A stretch of DNA of 64,000 nucleotides from Harmonia axyridis (taxonomy: Eukaryota > Arthropoda > Insecta > Coleoptera > Coccinellidae), in the NCBI RefSeq assembly GCF_914767665.1, contig NC_059505.1, positions 29,447,506-29,511,505 of the forward strand, written 5' to 3'. Shown here piece after piece: positions 45,468 through 57,668 of this stretch; position 1 is the stretch's first letter; each line of letters opens with the position of its first letter. Below the pieces are notes generated by a model, which was not told the DNA's origin, did no database searches, and saw nothing but the letters and a program-made list of their open reading frames with translations. The translations under genes and the position numbers were made by a program.

Positions 45468-46556
45468 CTTTACTACCTTTTCCATAATTTCTAGTAATAT
45501 TCATCCCTAATCATTTTTTAGCTTCCCTTAATTTCTTTTTCATAAAATTTTCTATCAGAAAATTCATTCAGAATTAACATTAGTTAAAACAAAAAAGTCA
45601 TCCACGTACAATGCAACAATAGTAAGCCAGTTATTTTTTGATTTATGTAAATACTATGATCAATATTGTTGATCTTTTGAAACTAGGACATAAATTGCCC
45701 TGTTTAATTCACTTCTGAGTAAAACCCAGAGCCACAAGTCTCGTTCTATAACATAGCATCAATACAATCTTCAGATACTAAAAAACTCCTTAGTTCCTCA
45801 GGAATTTCCAATAGGTCCTTCAAATTGTTGCAATTATATTGTATTTCTTCACAAAATATGGAATAGAAGAATAATTTGCTGCTCAACTGAAAAATGTATT
45901 GATAAACCTTGGAAATGAGGGACTTCTTATAACCTGATTTCTCAGATATGGGTATCCGAAAGGTAGATCTATTATTCATTCTGCCTCTTTTCAGTTTGTT
46001 TATTACAGCTTTACTGAATATTCCTAAAACAAAATCTCACCGTAGGTCTTTTCATAGATCTTATCGAACGATTATGTAAATTCAATATTTGTCAAAACTG
46101 AAAATAAACATTGAATGCAATTTCTTTATTTCAGGTAGTATTTCTATTAATGAGTCAATGGAATGAATGTAACTTCATTTTAGGGCTCACAAGTAAATAT
46201 CCAATGGAATGATAGCCCTTAAAATATATCTATTATTCATTTTGAATTGACTTACAAGAATATCAATATTTGTCAATTTTTTCCACCCAATCATCAATTA
46301 AATTTGGACTTATACATCATACATGTCTCTATAAAGAAGAAATGTGCTAATTTAAAATCTTAATGTTGGGATTATATTATTATTCAATATTCTCTAAAAA
46401 TTTTTTACAAACCTATAAGCATGAATAACTTTCTTGAAAGAATGACGCTCACATTTTGATTATTCATTTCTCCCAAATTCTTCAAAGAAAGAAATTGCCA
46501 TTTCTGGAAAAATGAGATCTGAGAATTTGGTTGATATCGGTTATTTTTTATTCATT

Positions 46557-48140
46557 AGAGAGTTATTGCAACGCACAAATAAGCGATCTTTTATTACAGG
46601 ATCTCTTATTTTGACATGTACTCATGCGCATTGAGTCAGATATTAAGGATTGTTTAAATCTAAATACAGGCCTCCCTTACTTTATTTAAATACAGGCGAC
46701 CAACTTTTATTTAAGGATCCGTTATTTTGACAGATATCTGTTTATGTCGAATATTTGCCGTCGTTATTCAACAAGAACTAACCTATAAATATTTGTAGCT
46801 GTTTAGGTAAACAAAGTAATGAAGTAAACTTTTTGAGAAATTTGCATTTCATTTCTTGATTTTGGGCATCTGTGATAACCATTTCATTCGAGAAAAAAAA
46901 TGTGCTCTCAATAACGAATTTTTCAAGAACTTATACGATTCTCAACGAAACATATTTAATTTGAACCTACTAAAAGAATTAAAAATAATACTGATAAATC
47001 CTGAATTTTAATTATTAGAAATAAGAATTTTCCTATATGTGTAATGTAGTATTGTTAAAACATAGTATAAGGAAAGGATAGTAAGCCAGTGTAGTGCTTT
47101 TTTCGATTTTGTTGATGTTGAGCGCATTCCTTATACTATGGTTAAAGAATGCTACTGCATACTGAATATTATTTTTTTTATATTGAATATAAATAATTCA
47201 TTCTGTAATATGGACACACCAATGGGATTGTTTTGAAAGAAAAATAATAAACTTGTTACCTAAGTACTTTTTCATATATTGAATCAACATAGCATAAAAA
47301 AAGCAAATCACAATGCAGAACCAAATTAATTATCAGTAATGTTATTATAAAATTATACGTTAAGTACACTTTTTTCAAAATTATTGTAGGAAAAAGTACA
47401 AAAATACATAACATAATTCTGTTAAACAAAATAATCTTCCAATACTGGTGGTTTCACATAAAAAGAAATACTTGATTGACTTCCATTCAAACTTGATGAT
47501 ACTTCGTCAACAAATTTCTCTAATAGTTTCATCGATTAAACCCCAGTAGTTTGGTACAGCTCCTCCCATATTACGAATTGGTAGACTAAAAACGAATTAA
47601 GGTAATATAATATATAATAATTTAAGTTTAATTCAGCTAATAGCTTACCTGTACATATAACTGATAACTATTTCTATAAAGCCACTTATGTGCATTCAAA
47701 TTATCTTAGAAGTGTCCATGATTTTCCACAATGAAGATTGCAGTTATAAAAATAAACTTCGATAATGATTGCGATACTTGTAGTAAAAATTTTCCAAGTC
47801 AACTAGTCGATTTGTTTGAATTGGTTTTGATATATTTTCTACACCAACTGTATCTATTATGAAAAATCAATTCCTCAATAATGGTCCCAGCTAAAATTGC
47901 TAACGCTATTTGTTCTTTCATTTTCGATTTTGAACTTTCACCAAATGAATTATTTTATTTATCAGAATACAAAATAAAGGTGACAAAATATAAATATGTC
48001 AAATTTAAAGATCTGTCACTTTACTGACTTTCGTTAAAAGCACCTTGCAATAGTTCACTTTTAACGTCCACGATAGAGGATCCTTTATTACAGGATCCTT
48101 TAATAAAAGATCGCTTATTTGTGCGTTGCAATAACTCTCT
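46557..48140. mobile_element. Inverted-repeat element, possibly PIF/Harbinger (1584 bp)
   Basis: The terminal repeats of about 45 bp begin AGAGAGTTATTGCAACGCAC at both ends and are flanked by att (46554-46556 and 48141-48143). The minus strand carries exon-like pieces. One, near 47925, reads MKEQIALAILAGTIIEEL and resembles the N-terminus of PIF/Harbinger nucleases. Another, with donor CAG|GTAAG near 47645, is followed by LPIRNMGGAVPNYWGLIDET after an acceptor-like site. Both frames are broken. An 80-bp P derivative sits inside (47061-47140). Assignment to PIF/Harbinger is tentative. Confidence 0.5.
47061..47140. mobile_element. 80-bp P-type micro-element
   Basis: Its first 65 bp are the reverse complement of the right end of P copy 1 (9808-9872) with a few changes. 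The last 15 bp, ATTCCTTATACTATG, are the opposite terminus. Flanks gttaaaa (47054-47060) and gttaaag (47141-47147) are a 6-of-7 target duplication. It is an extreme internal-deletion derivative. Confidence 0.85.
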
Positions 48141-48263
48141 ATTATTAAAGAATACAATATACGATTTATATTTGAACAAAATTTTAAGACATGCGTTTGA
48201 CTGACAATTATCATCATAGAGCAATCTTTGTTTATGGTTATGACTGCGTTCGGCAAATCCACA

Positions 48264-48950
48264 CTAGGGATGGGCAAAGGTCAGAAAATTATCGATATCT
48301 ATATATTGTATCGATATTTTCTGACACTATCGAAATGTATCGAAAGATGTAAGAGTAAAATATCGATATATATCGCTGTGATATTTTGGTGTGAGAAAAT
48401 TCTGTTGATTTGAATAAAGTTTTTCTATCATAGAGGATAATAATAAGATTCAGTGGAAAACGACATATTTAGTAGTTTGCTTCCATTTTTATGGAGTATT
48501 TTGTCGTCCTGACCATTTATAGGGACATTGATGTTGACGAGGACGCTGTGATTACAAGGTTTTCAAAGGGTTCAAAGTTTTAAAGACCAAATTAGATTTT
48601 GTGATGTAGTTGCCAATTGTCTTCTTTTTTTCATATTAAACAATCTAATTTTTTTTAAATTTCCACCCGAATGGTTAAAACTAGGGCTGGGACTTTTTCG
48701 CCTTTTTGTATTCGAATATTCATCCAAAAATTTATTCGATTATTCGAATAATTCATTCAAACAACTATTCATGCTTGATTATTCATGAGTAGTCATGAAT
48801 ATTCAACTATTCGTTGATTATTCAGTGATTACTATGATTATTCGGTGATTATTCAATGATTATTCAGTGATTATTCAATGATTATTCATTGATTATTCAA
48901 TGAATATTCAGTCAATATTCAGTGATTGTTTTAATGAACCAATAAAATCC
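48264..48950. mobile_element. hAT-like relic with ATTCGAATATTC/ATTCAGTGATT array
   Basis: Two hAT-type end motifs, TAGGGATGGGCAAAG (48265) and CTAGGGCTGGGAC (about 48684), are each followed by palindromic stretches rich in TATCGATA and then ATTCGAATATTC. 48770-48925 is a minisatellite of about 12-bp ATTCAGTGATT units. The segment 48515-48660 between them is a copy of 33970-34120. No transposase is present. Confidence 0.4.
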
Positions 48951-49065
48951 GAGCGTTTTGATGAGTGAATATACCCTTTGTGACGTGGTATAATCGTTTT
49001 GGTGTTTTGCCTCTCGCCATATACGATCTATTAGTGTGACGTCACACACCGCCATTTTTGGTTCT

Positions 49066-49410
49066 CCTGTCAGTGTTCGGAATCTAAACAAATAAATTGT
49101 CATTCAAATTAGTACGGTGTCATTGAAGGAATTTGAGGAACGATTTCAGTATTAATTGATAGATCGAAGGAACGAGGTTAATACCAGTAACTTTAAATCG
49201 TGTATCATTCCCCAGATTTTGTAAAAAGCCGTGTTTATTAGTTGAACCTCAAGTTCGAACTTACGGCATTAATCTCGTTTCTTCTGTCTATCAATCAATA
49301 GTAAAATCGTTCCTCAAATAATATTATTTATCAAAATTAGCCAATTTCTTCAACGACAACGTACTAATTTGAATGACAATTTGTATGTTTGGATTCCGAA
49401 CACTGACAGG
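49066..49410. repeat. 345-bp palindromic foldback
   Basis: CCTGTCAGTGTTCGGAATC at the left and its reverse complement at the right are followed inward by matching arms (AAATTGTCATTCAAATTAGT; GAGGAACGAT) meeting near 49240. The arms are about 80-90% alike. It abuts mariner relic ii at 49411. Confidence 0.75.
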
Positions 49411-50130
49411 ATAAAGATCGCCTGTGATTCTTTCAGTCATAATAAACTACGCCGAGCTGGTAATATAATAATAATAATAATGGTCCCACCAAATACTGAG
49501 CATGACCTTAGAACCGTGAATATTCGGTTTGGCCGTCGATGTGGAAGCATTGTCAGGATATCCTCATGATTTTATGCGCTTGGGATTATCGTTATGAACC
49601 CATTTTTCGTCTCCAGTCCCAATCCGATGCAGAAACCCCTTCCGTCTTTGTCTTGCAAGCAGCTGTTCACAAGTAAATAAACGTCGTTCAAACACCTCGC
49701 GGCTTCAACTCGTACCGCACCCAATTTCCTTGTTTCTGTGTCATTCCTATGACATTCAGGCGTTTTGAAATGGCTTTTAGTGTCACTCCTATTGATCCTA
49801 CAATTATTGTTGCGTTTGACATGAGTCTTGATCAATTATTGCCTCCAATTCTGCATCTTCAAAAAACTTCTCTCTTCCACCGCGATGCTGGTCATCGACA
49901 TCAAAATCACCATTCTTGAAGCGTTGAAACCACTCATCTATTCCTTAATTTATTTAATCAAACGGAACAAGCCATTTTACAGATGTACCAGAAAATAACT
50001 AAACCTAGACATAAACAATATCGTTGGTACGTTCTTCCACCAATATCGTTCTCACTATAGGTATTTGAAAGCATTCGATGAACCTCAGCCGCGGATTTTT
50101 TCATATTTTAGTAGAAAATTGAAACTTCCG
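49411..50130 (-). pseudogene. Mariner transposase N-terminal and central relic ii
   Basis: The minus strand shows KSAAEVHRMLSNTYSEND, then DEWFQRFKNGDFDVDDQHRG, HRIGTGDEKWVHNDNPK with the first catalytic Asp, and KPNIHGSKVMLSIWWD. Stops and frameshifts are scattered. A short TAATAATAATAATAATAATG expansion interrupts it near 49465. The C-terminal half is missing, cut off by the palindrome at 49410. Confidence 0.8.
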
Positions 50131-50334
50131 CAAATGACGAGAATTTGGCTCGTAAGCTAACATGGTTAATCGTGAATAACTTTAAGATGCAGACACAAAT
50201 CGGCTAACATGTCAATGGCGTTATGTTCACAAATACCTAAACTTATTGTATGACATCTACGATATATTTATTTCTACTACCACTTACCGTTACAGCCATC
50301 TATTGCAAAACGGCGGACGCAAAGTTATACGCCT

Positions 50335-53300
50335 TATATAAATATTCATATGAATATCTAAATATGAATATTTTTGAGAGGTAAGGCTTGATATCGGTAT
50401 AATCTGGGATTTGGTCCCATAGAAATACTCGAAGCCCATAACGGCGAACCCCCTCAAAATTTAAGGCTAAGACCGCCCTTGATTTGTAGTCATGGAAAGT
50501 TATTTGCATCAAATATTTTCATGTGAGCAAGGGCCAAACGGTATGTTCTAGGAAAAAAAATCATATAGAATTCCACCCTAGAATCAGCATAGTATACCGA
50601 GTGAATCGTCTGAAATCAGCTAACGATACAAGGTTTCCGAAAAAAATCTTTTATTTTCTAGAGGGATACCCAGTGAAGGATCTACCGGCATAGTGACGGG
50701 GTCCAAGGGGCGGAGCCCCTTCGGCGAGCAGAGCGAGTCTAAGTATATATAAAACCGCTTGCACATATACGTCAAACTTTAAACGTAAAATCACAGCCCA
50801 AACGGGACCATCTAGAGCAAAAATGACAAGAATAAGACCCCCCTCAAAATCGTCTGGAGATCCCGGGAAAAATCCCAAACCTTCGATTCTCCCCGCGGTT
50901 TTCGAGTATACGGGGTGTTTCGGATCATTTTGACATTTCAAGTCCCATATTTCTGTGGTATCTGTGGACAATTTGGCTGTCAGTGTCATGTTAATAATAA
51001 ATATTCCATTTCGATATATGAAAGTTCTTGAAAAAGTTTGCAGTTTCCAAAATTGTTATTCAATATTTAAATAAATGCCGACAGATAAAATGCAAAGTTT
51101 TCGGCGAATCGAAAATTCGATAGATATTTGTCAAAATTTGGAAATGAACATTGATATCATCGAATGCATTTTCCTCAATTCAGGTTTGTTTTAAGTATTT
51201 GTATCATTCAATTGGATATGAATGTTACTTTATTTCAGGAATTTTTCGTTTATTTTCCACAAACTATAAAACTACATTCTCTTTCGTGAGAATTTGAATC
51301 TATTGCGACAGAAGATGGAACTACAAAAGAGAACAGAAGCTTCATCTGATCATGTATTGAACAGATAGAAAAACTCCTTATAGATAATTCACAATTGGCT
51401 TTATTACTGGAAAAAGAGCCAAGTTAGTCAGATGACATTCAAAAATTTCCATGTGTTTTTGGAATATCTAAAATATACACTTTTACGACTGAAGAGTGCA
51501 AAAATATAAGTGACCTATCAGTTTTTGAAGAATTTGAGTGCTGTTGAATTTATAATGAAGAAATCAAATCGTTGTGAAATCTTTCATACGAATAATTTCA
51601 ACCATATATACCCTGTTATATTATCATAATATTATTTGTCGTTCAACTGAAACCGTGGAAATTAAGAGACTCTCAAACTTATAACCTGATTTCTCAAAAA
51701 GGTTCTACCTAGATATTAAATTTGCTTATAAGGTAACATAAGCCATGGGTATTCGAAAGGCAAGTCTATTCATTCTGTCTCTTTTCAGGTTGTTCATTTA
51801 TAGCTATACTATATACATATATAAAATCAGTTCAAATTTTTCACTTTAATTACTAGTCAAAATGTTACAACAGAAATAAAATTTGAAGGATCATTCAGTA
51901 TATGAAGAATTTTGACATGGCAGTTACTTTCAAAATTGGTATAAATTTTCCATCAATTCAATGTAGGTATAAAATACTTTATACTTGCATCTTGAAACGA
52001 ATTTTGCACTTTTTCAGTGTTCAATAATGAGATAATTATTAAATTGACTCAAGAGATTAACAGAGTATGCTTTATCAGGATTAGTTAATACTGCTAAAGA
52101 CGTTAATAAACCTATTAATTCCTTATATGGTTCATCATTACAACTCTCTTTTGTTGAATCAAATTTCAATTAAGTTTTCAAAGGAGTTTTCATATGTTTA
52201 CAATTAGACATGCTGAATTATTGCAATACATACTTGAAGAATATAAACAATTACTATACTACCTTTTTCATAATTTCTAGTGATATTCATCCCTAAACAT
52301 TTTTAGCTTTCCCTGAATTCTTTATGATGAAATTATCACTTAAATTTTCTATCAGATATATTCATTCAGAATTAACATTTGTTAAAACAAAAAAGTCATC
52401 CACGTACAATGCAACAACAGTTAGCAAGTTATTTTTTGATTTTATGTAAATACAATGCTCAATTGTTGATCTTTTTTAACTAATATCTGTCAAAATTTCA
52501 TTTACTATATATATTTCCCTGTTCAATTTACTTCTGAGTAAAAGCCAGAGATACAAGCTTGCTCTATAACGTAACGAACCATCACGATTAAGCTTTAATT
52601 CAGCTGTCCTCCAGTGAATCAGAATTATCTAGTGAAATTTCTATATCATCTCTTATCTATGATAACTACATCTCGACTGGTATTAATGAAATTGTTACCT
52701 GTATCCCTTTGATCATTCACCAGAACCCACAAAAATCATTTTTGTCCATATACCTTCAAGAAATATGGAACAGAAGAGTATGCAGAATTCATCGATACAA
52801 TTTTCAGATTCTAAAAACGCCTTAGTTCTTCAGGAATGTCCAATTGGTCTTTCAATATTATAAATTATGGAAAATAACCTACTATTAACCAAATTTTTAG
52901 ATTTCAAAAGGTGTCCTTCCTTGTATTTCTTAATAAATTATGAAATAGAAGAATAATTTGTTGCTCAACTGAAAAAAGTATTGATGAACCTCGGAAATGA
53001 GGGACTTCTTATAACCTGATTTCTCAAAGATGTTACTGATATTATTACGATTGCTTGTAAGGCAACATTAGCCATGGGTTTTTGAAAGGTAGATCTATTC
53101 ATTCTGCCCCTTTTTAGTTTATTATAGCTATACTGAATATTCCTAAAACAAAATTTCACTGTAGGTCTTTTCATACATCTTATCGAATGATTATGTAAAT
53201 TCAATATTTGTCAAAACTGAAAATAAACATTGAATGCAGTTTCTTTTTCAGGTAGTATTTCTATTGACTGATAATAACTCTCACATTTTGATTATGCATT

Positions 53301-54070
53301 TTTCCCAAATTTTTCAAAGAAGAAAGGAATTGCCATTTCTAGAGAAATGAGAATTTCAGATTTCAAAATGTCTAATTACTATTTCAAATATATATACACC
53401 CTATATAATTGTTGATCAAATATTGTGTATTTCTTTACAAATTAGTTAATAATTTGAAGCTTTAATCTCAATTTTCAGACTTGAATTGGTCCAACATCTC
53501 TAGATACTTCTAATTGATATTCGACAAATAAATATCCTGTATAATTATTCATCCAAACGAAAATAATCCATCTTCTGAAAAGAAAAACAATGTTTACTAT
53601 ATAGAATTAATTTTAATAATGATTCAAAAGTGATGAAATTTTGCAGACTTACTTTTTTTGGGTCTTAGATCACGAATCCGCTATCATTAATTCAGCTAGT
53701 TTTTTTTTTTTAATTGTGAAATTGGACTAATGAAGGTGAGGTTATCCACATTAATAGCTAGTTTTCTTGTATTTTATTAACTGATTCTCGTTAGAAATGA
53801 TTAATTAATCACATTTCAAGCTTTCCCTGAAATAAAAATGCCTTTTTTTCGTCAAAATCGATGATTTTATCGATTGTTTATATATGGCGGCGGCCATCAT
53901 GTTTAATACGTAACGTCTGTCAGATGCATAGACCTAATATTAGGTCTAATAATCTGCAACGTTGCCTGTATGCCAGATCTTCTTGATGGGATCGGTTTTT
54001 TACTTGGTGGAAATTCATATTAATAGATAAACTGTATGGAAACTCATAATTTTCGCACAGCTATTCGAGC
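50335..54070 (+). mobile_element. Block D: Helitron-like unit
   Basis: Closest relative of block B. Hairpin GGGGCGGAGCCCC at 50707-50719, TCTAAG at 50738, exon pair from about 51074, old Copia on the minus strand at about 51980-53220 with YVDD near 52400. It has a 10-bp loss near 51540 relative to B. Confidence 0.45.
51980..53220 (-). pseudogene. Degenerate Copia pol in block D
   Basis: Same broken Copia relic as in B, with the YVDD box (reverse of GTCATCCACGTA at about 52396) and the RGRMNRSTFQKPMANVALQ frame at 53204-52965. Confidence 0.55.
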
Positions 54071-54175
54071 AGAAAATTCGGCAAGTTTATTTTCGAAATG
54101 AATAAATGGTAGTTCATATGGTGTTATTCTGGTTTTTTCGATATTGGCATCGGATTCAGTTTAGTACTCCTGAAC

Positions 54176-54340
54176 ATATACAGGGACATTGATGTTGACG
54201 AGGACGCTGTGATTACAAGGTTTTCAAAGGGTTCACAGACCAAATTAGATGTTGTGTTATACTTGCCAATTGTCTTCTTTTTTTTTCATATGAAACAATA
54301 GATTTACTATTTTTTTTTTTAATTTCTACCTGAATAGATA
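54176..54340 (+). other. Exon-like repeated segment, copy beside mariner iii
   Basis: The same DIDVDEDAVITRFSKGSQTK segment as at 33956, in unit 2. Confidence 0.3.
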
Positions 54341-55195
54341 AAACCGTGATAAGTAAATAAATATATTACAATATAACAAATACATAAGCGTACAAATTTT
54401 TTTACCGAAATTTGAGGCTTTATTGTAAATATACATTTGGTTATACATTTATGATTCGAAATATTGCCCATCGCTGGTCACTTTACTTTCTCACATCTTT
54501 CGAGCAGCGTACGAATTGAAAAAACTGGTCATCTTTTGAAGCGAACCACGAATCGATCCAAGTTTTTAATTCTTCATAAGATAGGAAGTGCTGGTCAGCC
54601 AGGCTGTGTGCTATTGATCGAAACAAGTGATAGTCCGAGGAAGCAACGTCTGGAGAATACGTCGGGTGGGGTAGGAATTCCCATTTCAACTTTTTCAAGT
54701 ATATCTTGACTTTCGCAACATGGAGTCGAGCATTGTCATGCAGTAAAATCCATTCATCTACTTTCTCGTCGTATTGCGGCGGTTTGTCTCTCAATGCTCG
54801 ACACAAACGCATTGATTGCGTTCGATAACGATCGCCTGTGATCGTTTCAGTCGGTTTTAACAACTCATAATACACTACGCCGAGCTGGTCCCACCAAATA
54901 CTGAGCATGACCTTAGAACCGAGAATATTCGGTTTAGCCGTCGACGTGGAAGCATGGCCGGGATATCCACATGATTTTATGTGCTTGGGATTATCCTAAT
55001 GAACCCGTTTTTAGTCTCCAGTCCCAATCCGATGCAGAAATTCCTTCCGTCTTTGCCTCGAAAGCAGCTGTTCACAAACAAACAAACTCCGTTCAAACAC
55101 CTCCCGGCTTCAACTCGTACGGCACCCACTTTTCTTGTTTCTGAATCATTCCTATGACTTTCAGGCGTTTTGAAATGGCTTGTAGTCCTAATGAT
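54340..55195 (-). pseudogene. Mariner transposase relic iii (central and C-terminal)
   Basis: The frame 54908-54483 reads MLSIWWDQLGVVYYELLKPT, ETITGDRYRTQ, LLHDNARLHVAK (second Asp intact) and YSPDVASSDYHLF (third Asp). Upstream, on the minus strand to 55195, the IGTGD and DNPKHIKSCGYPGH region is readable, but stops occur around the first Asp (near 55010). It is truncated at 55195 before the N-terminal helix-turn-helix. It is the best preserved of the three mariner relics. Confidence 0.85.
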
Positions 55196-55204
55196 CCGGT
55201 CAAT

Positions 55205-55727
55205 TATTTGAATTTGAGAGCATAATTATGTTTGAACACTACCCTTATTTTTACCGTAGAATTCAACGAAATCACAAAAAAAAATAGGGTTCTGATTTGA
55301 AAATCGAAAGTTATGATCAAATTTTGTTCACAATTTTTGGCACATTATTTGAAACACCCTGTGATGATATTTTTCAAATTCAAGATATGCACGATATTCC
55401 AATATCATTCTAGTTTGTGAAAGTGAATTGAGTATACGCATAGGATATTCACAGTGAAAATAATTCACGTGATAGAGACTATGGAAATTCTCTCTTTTTT
55501 ACGGTTTTTTCTTAATATTTTGAAAACTATGAGAACTAACGCAATAATTTTAGCAGAGAGTAATTGAGAATGGAAATTTCTCTTGTATAACCGGAAGTGC
55601 CAGAACTTCTAAAATATTTTAGCTGAATAGGGCATCATGAACAATGTCATATTCTGAATTTTCAGATTTCAAATCGGCCCCGTTCTCCAGAAACGTCTAA
55701 TAGGCCTTCGAACTTGAAACACCCTGT
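55205..55727. other. Non-coding leader of block E
   Basis: Counterpart of 37939-38509, with a deletion of about 60 bp near 55579. No gene is seen. Confidence 0.45.
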
Positions 55728-57408
55728 ATAAATATTCATATAAATATCTAAATATAAATATTTTTGAGAGGTTAAGCTCGATATCGGTGTAATCTGGGAT
55801 TTGGTACCATAGAAAAACTCGAAACCCTTAACGGCGAACCCCCTCAAACTTAAGGCTAGGACCGCCCTTGATTTGTCGTCATGGAAAGTTATTTGCATCA
55901 AATATTTTCATGTGAGCAAGGGCGAAATGGTATGTTCTAGGAAAGAAGTCATATAGAATTCTACCCTAGAATCAGCATAGGATACCGAGTGAATCGTCTA
56001 AAATCAGCTAACGATACAAGGTTTCCGAAAAAAATATTTTATTTTCTAGAGGGATACCCAGTGAAGGATCTACCGGCATAGTGACGGGGTCCAAGGGGCG
56101 GAGCCCCTTCGGCGAGCAGAGCGAGTCTAAGTATATATAAAACCGCTTGCACATATACGTCAAACTTTAAACGTAAAATCACAGCCCAAACGGGACCATC
56201 TAGAGCAAAAATGACAAGAATAAGACCCCCCTCAAAATCGTCTGGAGATCCCGGGAAAAATCCCAAACCTTCGATTCTCCCTGCGGTTTTCGAGTATACG
56301 GGGTGTTTCGGATCATTTTGACATTTCAAGTCCCATATTTCTGTGGTATCTGTGGACAATTTGGCTGTCAGTGTCATGTTAATAATAAATATTTCATTTC
56401 GATATATGAAAGTTCTTGAAAAAGTTTGCAGTTTCCAAAATTGTTATTCAATATTTAAATAAATGCCGACAGATAAAATGCAAAGTCTACGGCGAATCGA
56501 AAATTCGATAGATATTTGTCAAAATTTGGAAATGAACATTTATATCATCGAATGCATTTTCCTCAATTCAGGTCTGTTTGAAGGGTTTGTATTATTTGGA
56601 ATTAATTGGATGAATGTTACTTTATTTCAGGAATTTTTCGTTTATTTTCCACAATCTATAAAACTACATTTCCTTTCGTGAGAATTTGAATTTATTGCGA
56701 CAGAAGATGAAACTACCAAAGAGAACAGAAGCTTCATTCATCAATTCAGTCTTGGATTGGAGTAAAAGTTATGCTACTATGAAACAGTATCAAACAGATA
56801 GAAAGACTCCTTATAGATAATTCACAATTGGCTTTATTACTGGAAAAAAAAGAGCCAAGTTAGTCAGATAACAGTCAAAAGTTTCCATGAGTTTTTTGAA
56901 TATCTAAAATATACACTTTTACGACAGAGGAGTGCAAAAATATAAGTGACCACTCCGTTTTTGAAGAATTTGAGTGCAGTGCTGTTGAATTTATAATGAA
57001 TAAGTCAAATCTTTCATACTAATAATTTCAACTATATATACCCTGTTATATTATATTCCGCTCAACTGAAACATGTATTAATAAGCCTTGGAAATTAGAG
57101 ACTCTCAAACTTATCACCTGATTTCTCAAAAAGGTTTCACCAAGATAAGATATTGTAGGTAATTGCTTATGAGGTAACATAGGCCATGGGTATTTGAAAG
57201 GCAAGTCTATTCATTATGTCTCTTTTTAGTTGGTTTATTATAGCTATACTGAATATTTCTAAAAATAACATTCACTTTAGATGTGAATAAATTAAATTTG
57301 GACTTATGCATCATATCATATATCGTCGGCTAAGAGTGTAAATCTGCTAAGTCCATTTTGAACAATTTCACAGGAGACCAAAAAAACCGTACAGTACAGT
57401 GTTATAAT

Positions 57409-57601
57409 TGTTATAAATATTAAGTAATAGTTAGAAGAAGAAGAATATGACATTGAGTAGAATGACACTGTTGTCAAGAAATGTGATTGATTAAGAAAAA
57501 TGTAAAAAGGTTGTTAAAAATAAAGAGATTATTAATTTGGGAATTTAGAGATTTAATTCAAAATATAAAGATACAAATAAACCCCCCATATTTCCGTAAA
57601 A
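57409..57601 (+). repeat. Copia-2 5' LTR
   Basis: 193 bp, from TGTTATAAATATTAAGTAAT to CCCCATATTTCCGTAAAA. The end is AAAA instead of the usual CA, fixed by the primer-binding site and by the ataat duplication. Confidence 0.93.
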
Positions 57602-57615
57602 GGTTATGGGCCCAG
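57602..57615 (+). promoter_or_regulatory. Copia-2 primer-binding site
   Basis: GGTTATGGGCCCAG, the initiator tRNA-Met fragment site known from copia. Confidence 0.85.
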
Positions 57616-57668
57616 GTTACGTGAATAATCAGAGATTAATAAGGTAAATTTGGAAATTTGATCTAAAA

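Larger units (their letters stand above)
29932..46530. repeat. Segmental duplication unit 1 (blocks B and C)
   Basis: Matches 50164-63711 with an offset of about 20.2 kb in the B/D part. Homology starts at TAATCGTGAATAACTTTA. Unit 1 differs by a 3.2-kb insert (34761-37938) and by its own Copia insertion (40848-45472). Similarity between units is clearly lower than for the 2.57-kb duplication, with many small indels. Confidence 0.8.
38510..46530 (+). mobile_element. Block C: Helitron-like unit, split by young Copia-1
   Basis: The leader is followed by the GGGGCGGAGCCCC hairpin (38879-38891), the shared start TCTAAG at 38910 and the exon pair from 39248. Old Copia sequence (40546-40847, continued at 45473-46100) is interrupted by the complete Copia-1. 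Relative to block E about 110 bp are missing near 40480. Confidence 0.45.

Noticed and set aside
48700..48930. Regular ATTCAGTGATT spacing suggesting a CRISPR-like array
   Set aside because: Units are contiguous and AT-rich with no unique spacers; this is a simple minisatellite within a hAT-like relic in an insect genome.
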